From CAZLPW01 sp964561495 (GTDB lineage Bacteria; Fidelibacterota; Marinisomatia; Marinisomatales; UBA1611): DNA of 17,612 nucleotides. The notes under the pieces were generated by a model. That model was not told the DNA's origin and made no database searches. It saw only the letters and a program-made list of their open reading frames with translations. How positions within the stretch are numbered: the first letter of the stretch is position 1; each line of letters starts with the position of its first letter. The position numbers and the translations under genes are program-made. This document shows positions 1 to 7,710 of the stretch, in pieces. The stretch spans positions 1-17,612 of the forward strand of contig CAZLPW010000041.1 of the NCBI GenBank assembly GCA_964561495.1. Direction: 5' to 3'.

Positions 1-2
1 AA

Positions 3-470
3 ATTAAAATAAAGTATGCTTCAGCTAAATCATCTCTATCTTCTGAAGAACTGGAAATAAATATTTCCTCAAAAGATGATAAAATTAAAAGAACAATATC
101 CGAAAAGGAAATTTCGAAATATGTGGAAGCAAGAATGCAAGAAATATTTCAATTAGTAATTCGGGAAATTTCCAGATCAGATATTAAAGACCCGCTAACT
201 TACGGTATAGTTCTTACTGGTGGAGGTGCTCAGATGAGAAACATCAAAGTATTGGCAGAAGAAAATTTAAATGTAAAAATAAGAATTGGAATTCCAAAAG
301 GCATAGATGGAATTTCTTCAATTGCTGAAAAACCAATGCATGCTACACCATTGGGACTATTACTATGGCCCTTAGAGGCTAAAGATTATGCTAGAACTGG
401 ACATAATAATAATACAGGAATTGATAAGTTTATAAAAAGTATAAAAGATACAATTGAAGAATTATTTTAA
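3..470 (+). CDS. ftsA: Cell division protein FtsA, C-terminal part (5' end outside window)
   Basis: The reading frame is open from position 3 with no start, so this is the last 155 residues of a longer protein. FtsA is an actin-like ATPase that tethers FtsZ to the inner membrane and recruits the later divisome. The visible part matches the actin-fold C-terminal half. It has an IKIKYASA stretch at the left edge, the helix with EARMQEIFQLV, and the phosphate-binding LTGGGAQMRN motif near 210-242. The family's RIGIP/G segment and a P-x-x-A-T-P-L-G-L-L stretch follow. The last residues (GIDKFIKSIKDTIEELF) form a plausible amphipathic membrane-targeting helix, as FtsA proteins carry. A GTG at 123 could be taken as a start, but the homology continues upstream of it, so it is internal. 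ftsZ follows after 23 bases, probably in the same transcript. Identification is firm. Confidence 0.93.
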   Translation: MKIKYASAKSSLSSEELEINISSKDDKIKRTISEKEISKYVEARMQEIFQLVIREISRSDIKDPLTYGIVLTGGGAQMRNIKVLAEENLNVKIRIGIPKGIDGISSIAEKPMHATPLGLLLWPLEAKDYARTGHNNNTGIDKFIKSIKDTIEELF

Positions 471-493
471 AAAATCAATAAAGGAGAAATAAA

Positions 494-1693
494 ATGTTAT
501 TTGAATTGAACAACCTATCGGAGCAAAAGGCAAACTTAAAAGTAATTGGTATTGGTGGTGCTGGAGGAAACGCAGTTACAAGGATGATTACAACTGGGAT
601 GCAAGGTGTTGATTTTATTGCCGTGAATACTGATGCCCAAGATCTTGATAACAACCCATCAGAACAAAAAATTCAAATAGGCAAAAACTTAACAAAGGGT
701 CTTGGCGCAGGTGCAAATTCCAATGTCGGCAGAGAAGCAGTTGAATCAGATCGTGAAGCAATATCAGCTCTTCTTGAAGGTGCAGATATGGTATTTATTA
801 CTGCAGGAATGGGTGGTGGCACTGGAACTGGAGCTGCACCAGTAATAGCGCAAGTTTCAAGAGAAATGGGAATACTAACTGTAGGAATTATTAGCTTACC
901 TTTTAATTTTGAAGGTCCTAAAAGAATGAATCGCGCCCTAGAAGGATTATCTGAAATGAAAAAAAGTTGTGATACTGTCATTTCTATCCCTAACCAAAAA
1001 CTTATGACAATTGTAGATAAATCGACTACATTACCTGAAGCATTTCAACTAGCTGATACAATACTTCATCAAGCCGCAAAAGGGATATCGGATTTAATTA
1101 ATGTACAAGGTGTCATTAATCTGGATTTTGCAGATGTTGAAACAATCATGAAGAATATGGGTGAAGCAATAATGGGGACGGGTACAGCCTCTGGAGAAGA
1201 GAGAGCAGTATTAGCAGCTCAGCAGGCTATTTCAAGCCCACTTTTGGATAATGCAAGTATTAAAGGCGCACAAGGTGTACTAGTTAATATTACTGGTGGT
1301 GATGACTTAACTCTTATGGAAGCAAATGAAGCAACTAGTATTATTTTTGAAGAAGCAGGCCCATCAGCAAATATAATTTTTGGTGCAGTAATTGATGGCT
1401 CTTTAAAGGATGAAATTCGCGTAACTGTAATCGCCACTGGATTTAACATACCAAATAACTTAGAAACAGATAAATCGGTTAATCACGAAAATCATGAAAA
1501 TTCAAATGTGCCAACCAGAATTCTCCAGGAACAAATAAATGAACCTCTTTATTCCCAAAAAGAAGAAAATTCAGATCAAGGGTCTAAGATGAAGAAACCA
1601 ACCATGAAGTTCGATGATACAGAAGAAACTCCTACAGTTATATATGGAAAAGACTTACAAGTTCCAGCATTTATCCGTAGACAACAGGATTAA
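494..1693 (+). CDS. ftsZ: Cell division GTPase FtsZ
   Basis: This tubulin-like GTPase polymerises at mid-cell into the Z ring. The 399-residue length is normal. In order, the protein shows the nucleotide-binding GIGGAGGNAV at 19-28, NTDAQDL at 45-51, and the tubulin signature GGGTGTG at 107-113. The T7 loop NLDFAD (209-214) supplies the catalytic aspartates for the neighbouring subunit. The GTPase/activation domain ends near residue 317. A polar, acidic, low-complexity linker (about 320-385) leads to the conserved C-terminal peptide DLQVPAFIRRQ, which binds FtsA and other partners. The ATG at 494 has a good ribosome binding site (AAGGAG, 481-486). The short N-terminal extension before the first strand is usual. 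The gene sits directly after ftsA, and lpxC does not follow as it does in enterics; a convergent rpmB comes 27 bases downstream. Confidence 0.98.
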   Translation: MLFELNNLSEQKANLKVIGIGGAGGNAVTRMITTGMQGVDFIAVNTDAQDLDNNPSEQKIQIGKNLTKGLGAGANSNVGREAVESDREAISALLEGADMVFITAGMGGGTGTGAAPVIAQVSREMGILTVGIISLPFNFEGPKRMNRALEGLSEMKKSCDTVISIPNQKLMTIVDKSTTLPEAFQLADTILHQAAKGISDLINVQGVINLDFADVETIMKNMGEAIMGTGTASGEERAVLAAQQAISSPLLDNASIKGAQGVLVNITGGDDLTLMEANEATSIIFEEAGPSANIIFGAVIDGSLKDEIRVTVIATGFNIPNNLETDKSVNHENHENSNVPTRILQEQINEPLYSQKEENSDQGSKMKKPTMKFDDTEETPTVIYGKDLQVPAFIRRQQD

Positions 1694-1720
1694 TTAAATG
1701 AAGTAGAGTAGTAAGGCCCA

Positions 1721-1957
1721 TTAAACTTTTATACCTTTTGCTTTAAGGTCTTTAATAACATTGCTAATACCTTTTTTATCGATAATTCTCATTCCTCGTG
1801 TAGAAAGTCTAAGGGTAATAAATCTTTTTTCATCGGGAAGCCAAAATTTCTTCTTTTGAAGATTTATATTAAATCTTCTTCTACTTTTGTTATGGGCATG
1901 ACTAACGTTGTTACCAAACATTGGCCTTTTCCCTGTAACATCACAAACTCTACTCAT
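1721..1957 (-). CDS. rpmB: 50S ribosomal protein L28
   Basis: This is a 78-residue basic protein of the large ribosomal subunit, the same length as the E. coli protein. It opens with MSRVCDVTGKRPMFGNNVSHA, the L28 hallmark, continues with NKSRRRFNINLQ, and has the later TLRLSTRGMRIIDKKG segment. Only one cysteine (C5) is present, so this is the form without a zinc ribbon. It is convergent with ftsZ, with 27 bases between the stops and no clear terminator hairpin. It lies downstream of a glycosyltransferase on the same strand, but the 100-base gap holds a promoter-like sequence, so it is probably transcribed on its own. rpmG, which often follows rpmB, is absent here. Confidence 0.97.
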   Translation of the reverse strand: MSRVCDVTGKRPMFGNNVSHAHNKSRRRFNINLQKKKFWLPDEKRFITLRLSTRGMRIIDKKGISNVIKDLKAKGIKV

Positions 1958-1987
1958 AATTAAATATACTCTTATTTTTAGGACGTA

Positions 1988-2015
1988 ATATTAGTATTTT
2001 ATTTTATTATCACAA
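1988..2015 (-). promoter_or_regulatory. Possible rpmB promoter
   Basis: Read on the minus strand, TTGTGA (2015-2010) is followed after 16 bases by TAATAT (1993-1988). This is a fair match to a sigma70-type -35/-10 pair, placed about 30 bases upstream of the rpmB start codon. The region is so AT-rich that chance matches are likely, and promoter consensus in this lineage may differ, so the call is weak. Confidence 0.3.
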
Positions 2016-2022
2016 AATAAAC

Positions 2023-2052
2023 TTTATAAAATAAAGATTTATAAAATAAAGA
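2023..2052. repeat. Perfect 15-bp tandem duplication between the glycosyltransferase gene and rpmB
   Basis: TTTATAAAATAAAGA occurs twice head to tail with no mismatch (2023-2037 and 2038-2052). It begins five bases after the glycosyltransferase stop codon (3' on the minus strand) and lies upstream of the possible rpmB promoter. It could be simple slippage in AT-rich DNA. On the minus strand it could also act as an UP-element-like A/T tract for rpmB. No function is shown by the sequence. Confidence 0.8.
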
Positions 2053-2057
2053 AAAAA

Positions 2058-2735
2058 TTAATCAATAAACTTGTACCAAATACAACTAATTGCAGAAAAT
2101 GCTCCATCAATTAGACGTAGTTTTTTTCCGTCTTTCTTCCCTCTTCTAGTGTATTTTACATGAACCTCTTTAATCCTAAAACCTAACCTGTGAACTTTAG
2201 CAGTAATCTCTGCCTCAAGTCCAAAACCATTTGATTTTAAATTAAGATTAATTATATCCTCAAGAGATAAAACTTTGTAGCAGGAAGCCATATCAGTAAT
2301 ATTACTATTATTAATTAAATTTGAGAACCAAGTTATAAGTCTATTACCAAATGTATGGTAATTTGAAGCTTCCGTGCTTCTAAGCCACCTGCTGCCAAAG
2401 ACAACATCAGCCTTTTTAGAAATTAAGGGGAATAATAACTCATGATAAGAATTAGGGTCATATTCCAAATCTCCATCTTGTAATATAACATACTTACCAA
2501 CACACTTGGTTAAAGCTAAACGAACAGCATTACCCTTTCCCATATTATTACAATTATGATATAATTCAATCCCCTCAATTTTCATAAGAAGTTCTTTGGA
2601 CCCATCAGTTGAACCATCATTTACTACTACAATTTGTTTAGGGATTGAAACTTTTTTAACTCTGTTAATTAATTTTTCACAAGTATCTTTTTCATTGTAA
2701 ATAGGTATCACCACAGATAATAAAGGCCTAGACAT
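2058..2735 (-). CDS. Family 2 glycosyltransferase (dolichyl-phosphate mannose synthase-like)
   Basis: This is a predicted GT-A fold transferase that moves a sugar from a nucleotide sugar, probably to a polyprenyl phosphate or another envelope acceptor. Numbered from the chosen start, it has the opening strand LLSVVIPIYNE (5-15) and VVNDGSTDGS (37-46). The metal-binding DGD (87-89) lies in QDGDLEYDP, VVFGSRW is at 111-117, and the ITDMASCYK segment (146-154) and C-terminal YTRRGKKDGKK (195-205) follow. These are the hallmarks of the Dpm1-like GT2 group. No membrane helix follows the catalytic domain, so it is the short, soluble or peripheral form (225 residues). A longer frame reaches back to 2786, but the extra 17 residues are not family-like, so the ATG at 2735 is preferred; neither start has a clear ribosome binding site. 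The acceptor and sugar cannot be read from the sequence. Confidence 0.85.
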   Translation of the reverse strand: MSRPLLSVVIPIYNEKDTCEKLINRVKKVSIPKQIVVVNDGSTDGSKELLMKIEGIELYHNCNNMGKGNAVRLALTKCVGKYVILQDGDLEYDPNSYHELLFPLISKKADVVFGSRWLRSTEASNYHTFGNRLITWFSNLINNSNITDMASCYKVLSLEDIINLNLKSNGFGLEAEITAKVHRLGFRIKEVHVKYTRRGKKDGKKLRLIDGAFSAISCIWYKFID

Positions 2736-2875
2736 ATATAAATTTACTTTAGCAAAATTAAAACAATATATCTTTATGATAGGCAAATAATAATTTTTAC
2801 GTAAATTTCATTGAATAAATTATTGTTTTATCATTTTATAAATTGAATTAGTTGAAAATAATATTTTATTTTTTT
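2736..2875. other. Divergent intergenic region
   Basis: This is 140 bases of very AT-rich DNA between the divergently transcribed glycosyltransferase and dihydrouridine synthase genes, so promoters for both should lie here. TTGAAT (2811-2816) and TATAAA (2837-2842) point toward the dihydrouridine synthase, but they are 20 bases apart, too far for a good sigma70 match. I assign no promoter. No small gene or RNA was recognised. Confidence 0.5.
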
Positions 2876-3868
2876 ATGACCATAGGAAATATAAAAATTA
2901 AGACACCCGTTTTACTAGCTCCTATGGCAGGTGTTACAGACTATCCATTCCGAATTTTATGCAAGGAAATGGGTGCAGGAATTGTTTATTCAGAGTTTGT
3001 ATCTGCAGATGGAATTATTAGAGAAAATAGTAAAACGCTAGATTTAATAAAATTTGAGGAAAAAGAACGTCCTATTGGAATACAAATTTTTGGAAGTGAT
3101 CCAGAGGTAATGAGTAAGGCATCTAGATTTGTTTTGAATTCATTTAAACCAGATCTTATTGATATAAATTATGGCTGCCCTGTGCCAAAGGTCACAAAAA
3201 AAGGTGCTGGCTCAGCAGCTTTAAAAGACCTTTGCCTTATGGATGATATTACAGCAGCAGTTGTCGAATCTGTTATTGAGATACCTGTGACTGTAAAAAT
3301 GCGAGCAGGTTGGAATAATAATTCAATTGTAGTCCCTGAAGTTGGACATCGATTAGAAAATATAGGAGTAAAAGCAATTACTCTTCATCCAAGAACCACA
3401 AAACAAAGATATACAGGTAAAGCAAATTGGATTTATATTAAAGAACTAAAAAATGCATGTTCAATACCTATAATTGGTAATGGTGATGTTCGTTCAGCTT
3501 CTGATATGCTTAGAATGTTTGATGAAACAGGCTGTGATGCCGTTATGGTTGGAAGAGCTGCACAGGGAAACCCTTGGTTTTTTAAAGAAGCAATTGCCGC
3601 ACTTGATAGCTCTCCTCCTCCTCCCTCTCCTAGTCTTCATGAAATTGCAATGACATGTTCTAGGCATTTTAATCTTTTACTACAAGACAAAGGTGATAGA
3701 GTTGGGAGCAATTTGATGAAAAAACATTTTTCAAATTATATAAAAGGGTTTCCAGGTGCTTCAACTTTTAGAAAAAATCTAGTGACTGCACCAAACCTTG
3801 ATTCTATGAGAAAGGCTCTCGATGTTTTTATTTGCGCATCTATGATTGAACAAAATGAAGTTGCCTAA
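2876..3868 (+). CDS. dusB: tRNA-dihydrouridine synthase (DusB-like)
   Basis: This FMN enzyme reduces particular uridines in tRNA to dihydrouridine with NAD(P)H. The TIM-barrel domain opens with IKIKTPVLLAPMAGVTDYPFR. It has the catalytic cysteine C101 in NYGCPVPKVTKKGAGSAL-type context, the flavin-binding VKMRAGW, HPRTTKQRYTGKANW and IGNGDVRS segments, and MVGRAAQGNPWFF. A helical tRNA-binding domain follows. The linker between the two carries an unusual proline run (PPPPSP, residues 247-252). A TTG at 2852 would add eight hydrophobic residues (KIIFYFF). The ATG at 2876 gives the usual DusB beginning and 330 residues, so it is preferred, although no Shine-Dalgarno is clear. It is the first + strand gene after the divergent region and stands 95 bases upstream of pruA. 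The family is certain; the DusB subtype is likely from the motifs. Confidence 0.92.
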   Translation: MTIGNIKIKTPVLLAPMAGVTDYPFRILCKEMGAGIVYSEFVSADGIIRENSKTLDLIKFEEKERPIGIQIFGSDPEVMSKASRFVLNSFKPDLIDINYGCPVPKVTKKGAGSAALKDLCLMDDITAAVVESVIEIPVTVKMRAGWNNNSIVVPEVGHRLENIGVKAITLHPRTTKQRYTGKANWIYIKELKNACSIPIIGNGDVRSASDMLRMFDETGCDAVMVGRAAQGNPWFFKEAIAALDSSPPPPSPSLHEIAMTCSRHFNLLLQDKGDRVGSNLMKKHFSNYIKGFPGASTFRKNLVTAPNLDSMRKALDVFICASMIEQNEVA

Positions 3869-3886
3869 AATCCAATAACTCTCTCT

Positions 3887-3910
3887 CTTGTCATGTAATA
3901 TAATGACAAG
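3887..3910. promoter_or_regulatory. Perfect 8-bp dyad overlapping a TATAAT, upstream of pruA
   Basis: CTTGTCAT (3887-3894) and ATGACAAG (3903-3910) are exact inverted repeats separated by eight bases. A TATAAT (3899-3904) runs from the spacer into the right arm. No T-run follows on either strand, so a canonical intrinsic terminator is unlikely. It could be an operator over the -10 of a pruA promoter or an mRNA stem-loop at the end of the dus transcript. It ends 53 bases before the pruA start. The dyad is certain; its role is inference. Confidence 0.45.
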
Positions 3911-3963
3911 CTAATTTAAAACTTAGTATGGCGTATATTTTTTATAATAATTAGAAACCAATT

Positions 3964-5586
3964 ATGAATTCCAACCAAAAAGCAACAAATGAACCTGTCA
4001 AATCCTATGAATCAGGTTCAGATGATAGAAAAAATCTCCAGATTAAATACGATCAAATGGCTAATGAAATAATTGAAATACCTCTGGTAATAGGCGGAAA
4101 ACAAGTAATGACAGATAAGCAAGGTCAATGTGTCATGCCCCATAATCATCAACATGTGCTTGGTAATTTCCACATGGCTGGAGAAAAAGAGGTGCAAGAA
4201 GCGATAAAAAATTCAATGCTTGTCTGGAAAACCTGGTCCCAAACATCCTTAGAGGAAAGAACCAAAATTTTTAGAAAAGCGGCAGAGTTGCTTCAGGGAC
4301 CCTGGAGAGACACCATAAATGCTGCTACAATGCTAAACCAAAGTAAAAATGCCTTTCAGGCAGAAATAGATGCAGCATGCGAGTTAATTGACTTTTTTAA
4401 CTTTAATTGTCAATACGCTGAAAATATCCATAATAATCAACCTTTGATATCACCTGAGGGAGTCAAAAATTCTTTGGAATATCGACCGCTAGAAGGGTTT
4501 GTTTTTGCCATTACGCCATTTAATTTTACATCAATAGCTGCGAACCTTCCCTGTGCTCCAGCTCTTATGGGCAATGTAGCATTGTGGAAGCCTGCCTCCA
4601 GCGCTATATTGCCATGCCACTACGTAATGGAGATGCTAAAAGAAGCTGGCTTGCCTGATGGTGTAATTAACTTTCTTCCTGGTTCAGGATCAAAAGTTGG
4701 TGATCCAGTTCTTACCAATCCAAATCTCTCTGGTATACATTTCACTGGCTCAACCCAAACCTTCCAACACATTTGGAAGACGATTGGAAAAAATATTGAC
4801 TGCTACAAAACATATCCTAGAATTGTTGGTGAAACTGGTGGAAAAGATTTCTGCCTTGCTCATGAATCTGTAAACATAGATGAATTAGCAACCGCTATGA
4901 TTAGAGGTGCCTTTGAATTCCAAGGCCAGAAATGTTCTGCAATGTCCAGAGCATATATTCCAACTAGTATTTGGGGAAAATTGAAAACGACTTATTTATC
5001 AGAATTGGAATCTGTAAAAATTGGTAGTCCTAGGGACTTTACCAATTTCATGAATGCGGTAATTGATAAGAATGCCTTCGATTCAATTACGGAATACATT
5101 GAACATGCAAAAAACTCTCCAGATGCTGAAATAATTTCTGGTGGGACATATGATGATTCTTCTGGCTATTTCATTCATCCGACCACTATAATCACGACAG
5201 ACCCTCACTTTAAAACAATGGAAGAAGAGATTTTCGGTCCTGTTCTTACCATATATTTGTATGAGCCCTCTGAATGGGAAAAGACAATGGATCTTGTTGA
5301 TTATACATCACCATATGCACTAACTGGTTGTGTAATGGGTAATGATAAATCTGCAATCAAAAAGGCAAAAAATCGGCTTACTCACTCTGCAGGTAACTTC
5401 TACATAAATGATAAACCAACTGGGGCTGTAGTTGGTCAACAGCCTTTTGGTGGTAGTAGAGCATCAGGAACAAACGATAAAGCTGGTTCTGAATTGAATT
5501 TGCAAAGATGGATATCCATTCGAACTGTCAAAGAAACATTTGATACTCCGACTAATTACAGATATCCTTTTTTAGAAGAGGATTGA
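3964..5586 (+). CDS. pruA: L-glutamate gamma-semialdehyde (1-pyrroline-5-carboxylate) dehydrogenase, ALDH4 type
   Basis: This enzyme oxidises glutamate semialdehyde, in equilibrium with P5C, to glutamate with NAD+. It is the last step of proline catabolism and of ornithine breakdown. The 540 residues match the stand-alone ALDH4A1-like form rather than a PutA fusion. The N-terminus has the family pattern with NEPVKSYESGS and EIPLVIGGK. PFNFTS and KPASSA lie in the NAD-binding part. The general base E290 is in VGETGGKDF and the nucleophile C324 in GQKCSA, 34 residues apart as in other aldehyde dehydrogenases. EEIFGPVL and FGGSRASGTNDKAG complete the fold. No proline dehydrogenase or ornithine aminotransferase is in view. 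arcC starts on the base after the stop, so the two are probably one operon. No good Shine-Dalgarno precedes the ATG. The upstream dyad may regulate it. Confidence 0.95.
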   Translation: MNSNQKATNEPVKSYESGSDDRKNLQIKYDQMANEIIEIPLVIGGKQVMTDKQGQCVMPHNHQHVLGNFHMAGEKEVQEAIKNSMLVWKTWSQTSLEERTKIFRKAAELLQGPWRDTINAATMLNQSKNAFQAEIDAACELIDFFNFNCQYAENIHNNQPLISPEGVKNSLEYRPLEGFVFAITPFNFTSIAANLPCAPALMGNVALWKPASSAILPCHYVMEMLKEAGLPDGVINFLPGSGSKVGDPVLTNPNLSGIHFTGSTQTFQHIWKTIGKNIDCYKTYPRIVGETGGKDFCLAHESVNIDELATAMIRGAFEFQGQKCSAMSRAYIPTSIWGKLKTTYLSELESVKIGSPRDFTNFMNAVIDKNAFDSITEYIEHAKNSPDAEIISGGTYDDSSGYFIHPTTIITTDPHFKTMEEEIFGPVLTIYLYEPSEWEKTMDLVDYTSPYALTGCVMGNDKSAIKKAKNRLTHSAGNFYINDKPTGAVVGQQPFGGSRASGTNDKAGSELNLQRWISIRTVKETFDTPTNYRYPFLEED

Positions 5587-6537
5587 TTGAATACTTCTAC
5601 AGCCATGATTGCAATGGGTGGAAACAGTATCTCCCCAAAAAGTGGAACTGGAAAAATAGAAGAACAATTTGAAAGGACTCGTCAGGCATTTGATGGTATC
5701 TCCCACTTCGTTGAAAGAGGATATAATCTATGTATCAACCATGGAAATGGTCCTCAGGTAGGTAATGAAGTATTGAGAATGGAACTAACGCAAAACACAG
5801 TCCCATCTCTTCCCTTAGGAGTATGTGTTGCAAGCACACAAGGATCAATTGGTTACATGATTCAGCAATGTCTACAAAATAAATTAAGAGAGATGAAGAT
5901 TGATAGAGAAGTTGTTACACTTGTTTCGCAAGTTATTGTAGATAAAAATGATAATTCATTCAAAGAACCAACAAAATTCATCGGCAAGAGGTTTACAAAA
6001 AAAGAAGCAGTTAAAATGACTTCGCAGCATGGTTGGCATTTCAAGGAACAAGAAGAAGGAAAATACCGCAGAGTCGTACCATCTCCCATGCCAGAATACA
6101 TCATGCACGGAAAATCAATCAAAGCATTAGTTGACCGAGGTACCATCGTAATTGCATCTGGTGGTGGTGGTATACCTGTTTATAATAATTGTTTCGGTAA
6201 ACTAGAGGGTTTGGACGCTGTAATCGATAAGGATTATTCTGCTGCGAAAATGGGACGAATTATACGAGCCCAAGAACTCTGGATTATCACAGATGTTGAT
6301 AGTGTATATGAAAAATTTGGTTCCCCAAATCAAAATAGAATTAGTTCAATGACAAAAAAAGAAGCAGAAAGACTCCATGATAAAGGCCTATTCCAAAAAG
6401 GAAGTATTGCCCCTAAAATAAGGGCTGCAATTCACTTTTTAAAACATCATGGTGATAAAGTGATTATAACCTCAATCCCTCGCATTAAAGATGCATTAAA
6501 TGGAAGTGCGGGTACAGAAATAAGGAACGAAGCATGA
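5587..6537 (+). CDS. arcC: Carbamate kinase
   Basis: This enzyme interconverts carbamoyl phosphate + ADP with ATP, ammonia and CO2. In catabolism it yields ATP. The 316 residues match the family. Motifs are AMGGNSI (9-15), NHGNGPQVGN (51-60), CVASTQGSIGYMIQ, and PTKFIGKRF. YRRVVPSPMPE and ASGGGGIPV (190-198) follow, then GLDAVIDKDYSAAKMG with K215 and K221, ITDVDSVY, and KGSIAPKI. All support a complete, active amino-acid-kinase fold. The start is a TTG placed immediately after the pruA TGA, with a purine-rich site (AGAGGA, about 5577-5582) at suitable spacing. An ATG at 5605 would clip the first strand. The end overlaps sucC by four bases (ATGA). Arginine deiminase and ornithine carbamoyltransferase, its usual partners, are not in this window, so the source of carbamoyl phosphate is open. 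Confidence 0.95.
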   Translation: MNTSTAMIAMGGNSISPKSGTGKIEEQFERTRQAFDGISHFVERGYNLCINHGNGPQVGNEVLRMELTQNTVPSLPLGVCVASTQGSIGYMIQQCLQNKLREMKIDREVVTLVSQVIVDKNDNSFKEPTKFIGKRFTKKEAVKMTSQHGWHFKEQEEGKYRRVVPSPMPEYIMHGKSIKALVDRGTIVIASGGGGIPVYNNCFGKLEGLDAVIDKDYSAAKMGRIIRAQELWIITDVDSVYEKFGSPNQNRISSMTKKEAERLHDKGLFQKGSIAPKIRAAIHFLKHHGDKVIITSIPRIKDALNGSAGTEIRNEA

Positions 6538-7700
6538 AAGTACATGAGTATCAAGGAAAAGAGTTATTTCGTAAATATGGTATCCCAACTCCAAATGGAA
6601 TACCAGTTTTTAGTGTAGCGGAAGCATTAAAAGCATACGATGAATTAGCTACAGATACTGTTGTTGTAAAAGCACAAATTCACGCAGGTGGTCGTGGAAA
6701 AGGTGGCGGAGTAAAGTTAGCTCATAATAAGAACGAAGTGGAGTCTCTATCAAAAAAAATCCTTGGTATGACATTGGTTACTCATCAAACTGGGCCAAAT
6801 GGAAAGGAAGTACAAAGATTATTGATTGAGTCTGGTGCAAATATTGAAAAAGAATTCTATGCCGCTATTACCCTTGACAGAAGCAAAGAAATGGATGTGT
6901 TTATGGTTTCACTTGAAGGCGGAGTAGATATTGAAAAAGTTGCTGCTGAAACTCCTGAAAAAATAGTAAAAACTTGGATTGACCCAATGCTGGGAATGAA
7001 CTCTTATCAAGCCCGAAAATTAGCCTTTGGTCTTAATCTCAAAAGTAGTGCATTTAAAGAAACATGTTCAATTTTCATCAAGATGTACGAATGTTATAAA
7101 TCAACTGATGCGTCTCTATTAGAGATTAACCCTTTGATTTTAACTAAAGATGATAAGGTCATTGCCTTGGACTCAAAATTCAATTTTGATGGCAATGCAC
7201 TCTTTAGACAAAAAGAAATTGCTGAAATGAAAGATCTAAGCGAAGAAGACTCAATGGAGGTTGAGGCTGGGAAGTATAATTTAAATTACATCAAACTTGA
7301 TGGTAACGTTGGCTGCATGGTAAATGGCGCAGGGCTTGCAATGGCCACAATGGACATTATAAAAATAGCTGGAGGAGAACCTGCAAACTTTTTAGATGTT
7401 GGAGGTACTGCAAGTGCAGAGACTATTAAAAATGGATTTAGAATTATATTATCTGATAAAAACGTTAAGGCAGTTCTGATAAACATATTTGGAGGCATAG
7501 TGCGATGCGATAGAGTTGCAAACGGAGTTGTACAGGCTATTAAGGAATTAGGTCTTGATGTCCCAGTCGTGGTTCGTTTAGAGGGAACGAACGCTGAAGA
7601 GGCTCAATCAATTCTCAAGGATTCAGGGGTATCTATTATTCCTGCTAAAGGCATGAAAGATGCAGCAGAAAAAGTGGTTAATGCTGCTCTAGGATTATAG
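6534..7700 (+). CDS. sucC: Succinyl-CoA synthetase (ADP/GDP-forming), beta subunit
   Basis: This is the nucleotide-binding subunit of the TCA-cycle enzyme that converts succinyl-CoA, phosphate and NDP to succinate, CoA and NTP. The 388 residues equal the E. coli length. It starts with MKVHEYQGKELFRKYGIPTP, the ATP-grasp opening. AQIHAGGRGKGGGVK (about 47-61), LEINPLIL, and ALDSKFNFDGNALFR follow. The subunit-interface part has NGAGLAMATMD, FLDVGG, and the conserved IFGGIVRCD (318-326) with VVVRLEGTNAEEA. ATP or GTP preference cannot be decided by eye. Its ATG overlaps the arcC stop as ATGA, which implies translational coupling of carbamate kinase and succinyl-CoA synthetase. sucD follows after ten bases. 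Confidence 0.97.
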   Translation: MKVHEYQGKELFRKYGIPTPNGIPVFSVAEALKAYDELATDTVVVKAQIHAGGRGKGGGVKLAHNKNEVESLSKKILGMTLVTHQTGPNGKEVQRLLIESGANIEKEFYAAITLDRSKEMDVFMVSLEGGVDIEKVAAETPEKIVKTWIDPMLGMNSYQARKLAFGLNLKSSAFKETCSIFIKMYECYKSTDASLLEINPLILTKDDKVIALDSKFNFDGNALFRQKEIAEMKDLSEEDSMEVEAGKYNLNYIKLDGNVGCMVNGAGLAMATMDIIKIAGGEPANFLDVGGTASAETIKNGFRIILSDKNVKAVLINIFGGIVRCDRVANGVVQAIKELGLDVPVVVRLEGTNAEEAQSILKDSGVSIIPAKGMKDAAEKVVNAALGL

Positions 7701-7710
7701 GAGGAACAGA

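Noticed and set aside
123..125. GTG at 123 as a true start of a short FtsA-like protein
   Set aside because: The FtsA-like sequence continues in the same frame to the window edge, so the GTG is an internal valine codon.
673..981. Long open frame antisense to ftsZ
   Set aside because: It lies wholly inside a certain gene, has no recognisable motif, and mirrors ftsZ codon structure. The other antisense frames (for example 5862-6146, 8071-8457, 13173-13457) were dropped for the same reason.
1694..1720. Bidirectional terminator between ftsZ and rpmB
   Set aside because: Only 27 bases separate the stops and no inverted repeat with a T-tract is visible.
2789..2824. AATAATTT / AAATTATT inverted repeat in the divergent region
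   Set aside because: It has only A and T, a 20-base spacer and an 8-base arm, which is expected by chance in such AT-rich DNA.
3887..3910. Intrinsic terminator for the dihydrouridine synthase gene
   Set aside because: The stem is perfect, but no T-run follows on either strand and the stem is AT-rich, so it was kept as a dyad of unknown role.
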